Source: Sapria himalayana (Eukaryota > Streptophyta > Magnoliopsida > Malpighiales > Rafflesiaceae). From it: DNA of 64,000 nt. Below are positions 57,971-64,000 of the stretch, one piece after another. Location of the stretch: NCBI GenBank assembly GCA_029783825.1, contig JAREIK010000506.1:1066502-1130501 (forward strand), written 5' to 3'. Both the position numbers and the translations under genes were made by a program. Below the pieces are notes generated by a model that saw nothing but the letters and a program-made list of their open reading frames with translations, was not told where the DNA came from and searched no databases. The stretch's first letter is position 1; each line of letters begins with the position of its first letter.

Positions 57971-58570
57971 TTTTTTTGGTAAAATGTTAGAAAAGGGTAA
58001 GATAGAACATGCTAAATAGTTAATGAAATCAATATACCAAAAGTAGTTTGACCTCTATCATCAAAACTTGATCATTAGATAAATCTTCCAAATTTTTAGC
58101 TCTCCTATTCTTTTGTCCTTGGATTCCAATCATATGGTTACATATTATCACCATCTTTCTTATCCTATAGTTCTAGATCCAAATTTATGAGATGTAGTAT
58201 CCATCTTATCAACCATGACTTTCCTTTTTTTTGTCATCAACTAGCATATGGTTACATGATCCCTGTAAATCATCATCTTTGTTCCAATGATGTATAGTTA
58301 TAATTTTTCACTAGAGAAAATCACAGCTAATATTTTCTTATGAATGGTTGTAAAATTCACTTCAATTTCATTCAATGTTCGAATGACATAAAAAATTACC
58401 CAAAAGATCTTGTATCATTTCTATCTCAATACTACTCCCAAAGAATATGCTTGTATCGCATATGATAAAACATTGTTCTTTCCTTCATGTCATAGTAAAC
58501 ATTGAGCTTTCAACTAATTTAATTTTCAATTCTTCAAAGTAATTGATACATTCTTGATCAAATCAAATGC
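57971..58570 (-). pseudogene. RA RNase H
   Basis: RT-connected RNase H: FYVIRTLNEIEVNFTTIHKK and ILAVIFS (58300-58400), IIGTKMMIYRDH (58250), equivalent to YYASRTLNEAQVNYTTTEKELLAV and VYTDHAA. Stops and shifts present. Confidence 0.82.
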
Positions 58571-59690
58571 CACATTTTCATCAAGGGTTTGCATAATGAT
58601 TTTTCCATATTAGAAAAGTTATTGATAAATCATCAGTAAAACCTCGTGTGCATAACTATAATCCTCACCCATTTGACTATAATGGAGTGTAGAGGGTTTT
58701 ATCGCTAATTCCTTTGCATCATCTACTTTCTATCATCTAGTTGATATTGCATGTCTAAGTATGATCTCTTAATTAACCATGAAATGATATTTTTTCCAAT
58801 TGAGGATACATTTTCTTCCTCGCATCACTTTAATACAACCACTAGGCAAGAAAGTATCATTCAAAAATATTTTTGTTGATGAAGAAATCATCCATAAATT
58901 TCTCCATACTTTTTTTTGTTAATGTCAACAAATATTGCATTCATGCATTTATGAAATATGGTTGGAGCATTATAAAGACCAAATGGCATTCTCCTAAATG
59001 AAAAAGTTCCATATGGGAGAGTAAATGTCATTTTTTAATCTAGCAGGTCAATCAAAATATAATTATATCTCAAATATCTATGTAGGAAATAATATAATAA
59101 ATGGGTAAGATTTTATCTAATATCTACTCCATGAATGAAAGTGAATAATGATCCTTTATTTTCCACTTGTTTAATTTATGATAATCAACATATTATCACC
59201 ATCCATCATTGCATGTGTAGTAATATCTTTATTTGTTATGGTTTTGATTACAATCAATCCTCACTTATTTGGTATAAGATGAATTAGACTTACTCATGGA
59301 TTCATATCATACTATTGCATATCTTTATTTGTCTTTTATTATGGGATTTAGCTTTTATAGGTGCTCAATTATTGGATTCATATCATACTTCATAAGGATC
59401 TTATGCATGCATACTAATGGACTCTTTCTTTAAATTTTTGAGTGACCACACAATATTACCTACAAATTTTTTATAAGATTCATCTTAGTAGTGCCTATTT
59501 CTTTTGTTAACACTATTAATATAATAATTAGTTTCATCTTGTCTTTCTCTAGAAAAGCATAAAAAAAATAATTTGGTAATACCTTTAGGATCAATCCATC
59601 TGAAATTGTATAATCTTTTGGGAGCTTTTCTCTAGTAGCCATAGCTTTCTAAAAAGATGCGATACTATGAATAATTGTATCCATTATGAA
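58571..59690 (-). pseudogene. RA reverse transcriptase
   Basis: Minus strand, right to left: LPKDYTI, KVLPNYFFYAFLE (59460-59642 open), a region equivalent to ISPSICMHKI, SPWVS..., NKWKIKDHYSLSF, YLRYNYILI, TFTLPYGTFSFRRMPFGL (58960-59030), NAPTIFHKCM, KFMDDFF (58885-58905; both catalytic Asp kept), and FYW-FINNFSNMEKSLCKPL (58575-58640). Many stops elsewhere. This domain makes the element cDNA. Confidence 0.9.
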
Positions 59691-60448
59691 TGTTGTGTAA
59701 CTAAGATTAGTCGTAACTTTATTTTCTAGAGTTGTGACTTTTTAGGCACCACAATATTAATATTTTTTTTTCTGGAACTTCAACAGAGTCATGGTACTAT
59801 CTAAGACCATCATAAAAGTCATGACATTTTTTTGGTTCAGCCCTTTGGTCTTTAATTTCTATCTTTTCACCATCCAATGTTTTATTAATCTATAATGAGA
59901 TTTGTATTGACTCATCTTCATTCTTCTCAATCATCTTCATTCTAGATTTTGTTATGTCCTCCTCAATTCTTTTGTATATTAATATTTCATATCATTGCTT
60001 CATTTGGCCTCAAAAAGTAATATGCTAATAATAGCATCAAACATTAAAATGGATTAATGTTGGACACCATTCTAGCAAGTCATCTCTTCATGATTCTCAT
60101 ATTTTAAATCTCTAGAGCTCACCATATTTTGATATTTAAACCAATTTAGGTCAACATTGTGCATAACATAGGAATCATTACTTAGTCAAAATTAGGCTCA
60201 CAAATTTCTTCTCTTTTGATTTTCTCTTGTTCTAGGTCTCTAGGTGCTAGCTCAGTCTCAAAATTTTACCCTATTGTTTGGTAGCTAAAAAAATAAAAAT
60301 CACTAAAATGAAATATTCAAATAAGAAACACAAGTCAAGCAATATAAATCGAGGTACACAATAAAATATTGATATCAAAACTATTAAAATCAAAACTTTT
60401 TTTTTCAAGGATAGTTATATCAACTAAAATTGATTAACCAAACTAAAT
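59691..60448 (-). pseudogene. RA leader, gag trace and pre-RT linker
   Basis: Right end is leader (shares GGTTAATCAATTTTAGTTGAT with F1). A short Arg/Glu-rich trace (RRPRTRENQKR-like) suggests the gag start. 59950-59700 is Lys/Glu-rich linker with GTCATGAC (59818). I find neither the gag NNYQ segment nor a retropepsin motif in the 750 bases, so most of gag and protease is deleted. Confidence 0.65.
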
Positions 60449-60468
60449 AATTGCCGATAATAATTCTA
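60449..60468 (-). other. RA primer-binding site, decayed
   Basis: About 10 of 20 positions match the tRNA-Asp site complement; most differences are transitions. It is supported by its place nine bases from the LTR end at 60478. Confidence 0.55.
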
Positions 60469-60477
60469 AAAATATAT

Positions 60478-61305
60478 TATGACTTTCTTACAATGCCAAA
60501 TTTTTAGGATAAAAAAAAGTCAAAATCTTATTGGGTTAATATCTCTCATCTAATCAGTCATGCAAGTATATGAGTCATTCAAGTAGTAATTAATAAGTAA
60601 ACTTTAATTTAGATATTGATCTCATAAAAATCTTGTAGGCAATTCTATCAACCTTCAACAACTATTATTCTAGTTAAAAGGATCAGTCTAGATTTTTAGT
60701 AAGATTCATAGATTCTAGGCTTGGTTTATTTTATTACATATAATGGCGTATCTAAATAACTTGGATGTTTTTATGTTTGGTTATATAATAAAGGTTGTAC
60801 TTTTATCAAAATGTCTTAGTTTCCTAATGACATACAAGGTAGTTATCAACTATTATGTCCTCACCAATGATGATCCCCTCATAATTATCTCCTCATTATT
60901 GTCTCTCAATACTTTACTACTGAAATAATAAATCATTACTATTCGAGGGTCATCAATAAGTCCATACCTTTTATGTAACTCATCAACCATCCTTAACAGT
61001 TACTTCTCATGTGCATTCTAATTATCTGACCTCACATGTCATATAAGCATACAATAATGCGGTAGTAAACATATTTATACTTTCTACTTCTTAAGTACCA
61101 TACTCATATAATTAATATATATATATATATATATATAATTTTAAATTTCTTTGGTAGTAATCATATGTTAGAAAGTAACACAGAGTATTCATCATCTTAT
61201 GAGTTACCTCCAATCACATGCATCTCATGGCTTACTTATCATCATATACCATGATGACATGTAACTCCCATACAAAAGGAAATCCTTAAGAAAATATTAT
61301 ATAAA
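60478..61305 (-). repeat. RA 5' LTR, truncated
   Basis: Parallel to 42768-43570 (TATTGGGTTAATATCTCTCAT, GTTGAAAGGATC-like, CATACCTTTTATGTAACTCATC). A (TA)n run lies at 61117-61137. It breaks off at about 61305 where hAT1 coding resumes. Confidence 0.75.
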
Positions 61306-61970
61306 ATACTTGAGCGTGTAATCAATTATCATCGAGATTTTCTTGGTTTTAGTTTGATTGATAAAAAGTATAAGTGGTGCAAGTCTAATGATGAATGGTT
61401 TAAAGAAATTTCAATATGTCAATTCTTGAAGCCATTTTATATAATGACCAATTTGTTTTTTGAGGCATCTTATCCTACTTATAATGTAATTTGGAAAGAT
61501 TTAAAGAATATAGCTTCTCATTACATCCAACTTGGCAAATAAAGATTTTTTGATTCAAAGAATGTGTTGAACAATGAAAGGAAAATGTGATAAGTATTAG
61601 AGTGAATATAGTATTTTTCTTGCATTTGTGGCTATTCTTGATCTTAGCAAGAAGCTTAATTTCTTGAGGTATACCTATCCAGGACTCGACTCATGTATCT
61701 ATGAGAAAAAAAAGAAAGGGTAGAGAAAACTTTGAATGTACTTTTTAAAAAGTATGGGAACAAATGTATATCAAATAACTTGGCTTTTTTTAATGTGAGC
61801 CAACCACCAAGTATAGTTAGAGGAGAAAATAGGAAGTTACTTACATATGATATTAGTTATCTTAAAAGAAATTTATTTTTAGCTTCTTTGTTTTTTGAAT
61901 TACATAAATTTATATTATTTAATGAAATATTTATTTTTTATTTTATAGAATTTTGAAGAATATGATTTAA
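61306..61970 (+). pseudogene. hAT1 transposase, C-terminal half
   Basis: Continues the hAT1 gene a short way (about 20 residues) beyond where copy B stops: KYKWCKSNDEWFKEISICQF and LKPFYIMTNLFFEASYPTYN (61354-61500), VIWKDLKNIASHY, YWSEYSIFLAFVAILDLSKK (61595-61655), LNFLRYTYPGLD, LFKKYG. This is the middle/DUF4413-like part; the hAT dimerisation domain is not found. Two frameshifts or stops. Confidence 0.85.
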
Positions 61971-62640
61971 AATTATATCAATCATCCACATGCCAACCAC
62001 CATGGTCACACTTATGATGATCAAAACCATTGAACTACACTCAACAAAGAACTATAAAATGTAGCTTTTCTATACATAGTACAATGGCACCACCATTATA
62101 TTCATCAAACATTGGCAACCTCAATCTTTAACACCAATAGAAGGTGCACAACACCACTATGAGTCATGTGGCACCCTTGATTTATCTCAAAACATTCTTT
62201 AATACCATGTAAGCCTCCATTTTAGGGTTTTGGCTCTTGCTGATTTTTTTGAAAGGAAGACAGAAGGGGGAAAAGTAAAAAAATTATTTTATTATTTATA
62301 ATCTAATAAACATGAAAATACAATTACTATATATGATTTGAAATATCCCACATGTCAGGTACTCTCACAAAATGAAAAGAAAAAAAAAAGAATAAATAAA
62401 AAACTAAAACAAACCTCAACAAATATAAACCACACTAACTTAACCTCGCAACTAATGTCATCTCTTGACTACATGAGAAAGATGATCTAATATCATCATT
62501 ATCCACAACTTAGGGACCACAGTCAATTCCTATCCACACTTTGGGGTACTAGCCACACTTTTAGATACTAAAATCTCTAAATGGATAACTCAAATCTCTG
62601 CGACCTTATTTCACTTCATACAAAAAGTTAAAATCAACTC
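61971..62640. other. Unassigned AT-rich DNA
   Basis: No coding, RNA or repeat signal recognised. A-rich runs at 62275-62290 and 62380-62410. Confidence 0.4.
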
Positions 62641-63024
62641 TCTCTTGGAGTACCCAACATGCTGGTGCAAAAAGACATTAGCTGGTGTGAAAAGCATCCA
62701 TGTTGTAGTAAATGTCATACACATTGAAGACTTTCCTATTGAAAGAGTTCCACACAACCATTCTAGATGGTCATTCTGGTGTGAAAAACATTCACATTCA
62801 TTTGTTGGTTGCTTTGTTTTAGCCCCATATGCATGTTGACATAGAAAAAAAACATGATTACAAGCTTAATATGCTAGCAAATGAAATATTCTATTCAAGC
62901 CCTTGAGGGTCTTCTTCAACTTTTATCTATTCCTTACTTGATCTAGAATGAGGTGACTATGAATTTTACCATGGGGCTTTTTCCACCACAATGCCTTGCC
63001 ATGATTCTCATGGAAATTCAATTC
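62641..63024. other. Unassigned DNA with a short open frame
   Basis: A 64-codon open frame (62645-62839) contains WCKK/WCEKHSH-like phrases because CTGGTGTGAAAA occurs three times (about 62659, 62681, 62778). No family recognised; probably chance. Confidence 0.35.
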
Positions 63025-63567
63025 CTCTTTGAATCATCTTGTTTTGGAACTCTACCCTTGATTATAACAATATTTGAATAATTATTCTCTAACATTATTG
63101 TAAAATTGACAAACTTCCATGGATTCCAAATTCTATTATCTTCAATTGTGATCATACTTTCTTGTTTTGGTTTGTTTGTTTTTTTTTTGTGTGAGTCTAT
63201 TTTAATTTTTAAATGAGAGTGGATGCTCTCATTTAAAGTGTGTGTATGTTTCAAATTAACAAATCAATTTAAAGTGCTCTTAATGCCTCTCTGAATCATC
63301 TTGTTTGGAACTTTACCCATGATTCTCATGGTATTAGAATAATGATTCTCTAACATTATTGTAGATTTGACAAACTTCCATGGATTCCAAATTCTATTAT
63401 CTCCAATTGTTATCCTATTTTCTTGTTAGGTCTGCTCAATTTTTGGCAGACCAAAATATTATATGTTTGTTTTGATTTGTTTGGTTTTTTTATGTGTGGA
63501 TTTATTTTAAATATATAAATGAGAGTGGGTCCTCTCATTTAAAGTGTGTGTATGTATCAAATTAACA
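63025..63567. repeat. Tandem duplication with conserved hairpin
   Basis: Unit 1 (63025-63262) and unit 2 (63284-63567) share CTCTxTGAATCATCTTG, TTCCATGGATTCCAAATTCT and AAGTGTGTGTATGT. Each ends with a perfect 10-bp inverted repeat TAAATGAGAG / CTCTCATTTA with a 6-base loop (63210-63235 and 63516-63541). Unit 2 carries about 45 extra bases (about 63429-63470). Confidence 0.88.
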
Positions 63568-63774
63568 GGGTCAATTTCTTTGTTATAAAATGGCATGTGC
63601 GCATAATGAAATACACATGAAACTTATATTATAACAAAGAAAATTAGAAAAGAATGGGCGCATATTAATGGATCATGCTTAAAAGTCATTGACTTTTATA
63701 AAAATTGAACTCATCCCATTTTACTTGTAAATGAGATTTTTTTCTGTATATGCATGTAATACAAGAACTGCATG

Positions 63775-63930
63775 AATAGTGTGTGTGTGTGTGTGTGTGT
63801 TTCCCATTTTGTGTGCATTTCCATTTACATGAATAATGTGTGTGTGTGTTCTGTGAAAAATGTGTGTGCATTTATGTGAATAGTGTGTGTTTGTTTTAGT
63901 TTTCATGAATGGTGTGTGTGTGTAGCATTA
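63775..63930. repeat. TG-rich microsatellite cluster
   Basis: Four (TG)n runs, each preceded by CATGAATAGTG-like sequence (63771, 63829, 63877, 63904), forming a loose higher-order array. The two His/Thr-rich minus-strand frames here are artefacts of the (CA)n strand. Confidence 0.9.
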
Positions 63931-64000
63931 AAATGTGAATAATTGGATTCCCCTTTTCATGTTTTAGTTTTGTGAACCATGTGTGCATGTTTGGGTTAAA

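Larger units (their letters stand above)
42768..61305 (-). mobile_element. RA, Athila-type element with pol, split by F4 and hAT2
   Basis: Minus-strand element reconstructed from parts that fit in order: 5' LTR (60478-61305, truncated), primer-binding site (60449-60468), leader, RT, RNase H, integrase (59690 down to 57037), then, beyond the F4 insertion, integrase C-terminus (49704-49490), tail (49490-49314 and 45737-45402 around hAT2), GGAGGCAACxC phrase, 3' LTR (45070-42768). The integrase halves at 57037 and 49704 abut in the family alignment. Without F4 and hAT2 it is about 7.6 kb. Its outer ends lie against the two halves of hAT1. Gag core and protease are not recognisable. Joining the parts is inference. 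Confidence 0.75.

Noticed and set aside
10840..59825. GTCATGAC copies annotated as transcription-factor sites
   Set aside because: Enrichment is clear, but there is no evidence of binding; many lie in coding linkers. Kept only as a finding.
62645..62839. 64-codon Cys/His-containing frame as a zinc protein
   Set aside because: The Trp-Cys phrases come from a short DNA repeat and no start context or relatives support it.
63686..63906. His/Thr-rich frames (THTHTH) as metal-binding peptides
   Set aside because: Pure (CA)n microsatellite translation.

Overview
This window looks like plant nuclear DNA (a flowering plant with abundant repeats; the species cannot be named from the sequence). It is very AT-rich and CpG-poor. 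I find no host gene, tRNA or rRNA. Almost everything recognisable is transposable-element DNA, mostly decayed and nested several layers deep, as in pericentromeric or other heterochromatic plant DNA. Copy names below (F = plus strand, R = minus strand) are mine; LTR edges are approximate unless a terminus is quoted.

The dominant family is a Ty3/Gypsy element of the Athila type. Its hallmarks are a decayed tRNA-Asp primer-binding site 8-9 bases after an LTR ending in CA, a gag with a conserved NNYQ segment, a retropepsin segment, a Lys/Glu-rich tail, and the 'GGAGGCAACCC' phrase near the 3' LTR. LTRs are unusually long (about 2.6-2.7 kb in the best copy) and carry minisatellites rich in the palindrome GTCATGAC. 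Plus-strand copies are F1 (1481-14907 plus 23620-23968), F2 (about 23969-29704), F3 (about 36185-41385) and F4 (49705-57031). Minus-strand copies are R1 (14908-23619, inserted in the F1 3' LTR), a partial copy at 33796-35905, and RA (42768-61305). F1, F2, F3, F4 and R1 keep gag and/or protease plus the tail but lack reverse transcriptase, RNase H and integrase. RA shows the reverse: RT, RNase H and integrase are recognisable, while gag core and protease are not.

Inserted into this background are: LINE-A (2671-9294), a full-length L1-type LINE with an exact 19-bp target duplication, an open ORF1 and a broken ORF2; LINE-B (24507-25802, minus), a 5'-truncated LINE with a 16-bp duplication; hAT2 (45746-49305), with matching termini and a 7-of-8 target duplication; and hAT1, an older hAT transposase gene. 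The N-terminal half of hAT1 occurs twice (29705-30941 and 41386-42767) and its C-terminal half once (61306-61970). RA lies exactly between the second N-half and the C-half.

The segments 23.3-32.4 kb and 35.5-44.9 kb are colinear copies of one another: LTR junction, gag deletion, protease, tail, LTR, hAT1 N-half, inverted LTR. LINE-B is only in the first copy and three local tandem duplications are only in the second, so the copying came first. The last 2 kb (61971-64000) hold unrecognised AT-rich DNA, a 259-bp-offset tandem duplication with a conserved hairpin, and TG microsatellites.
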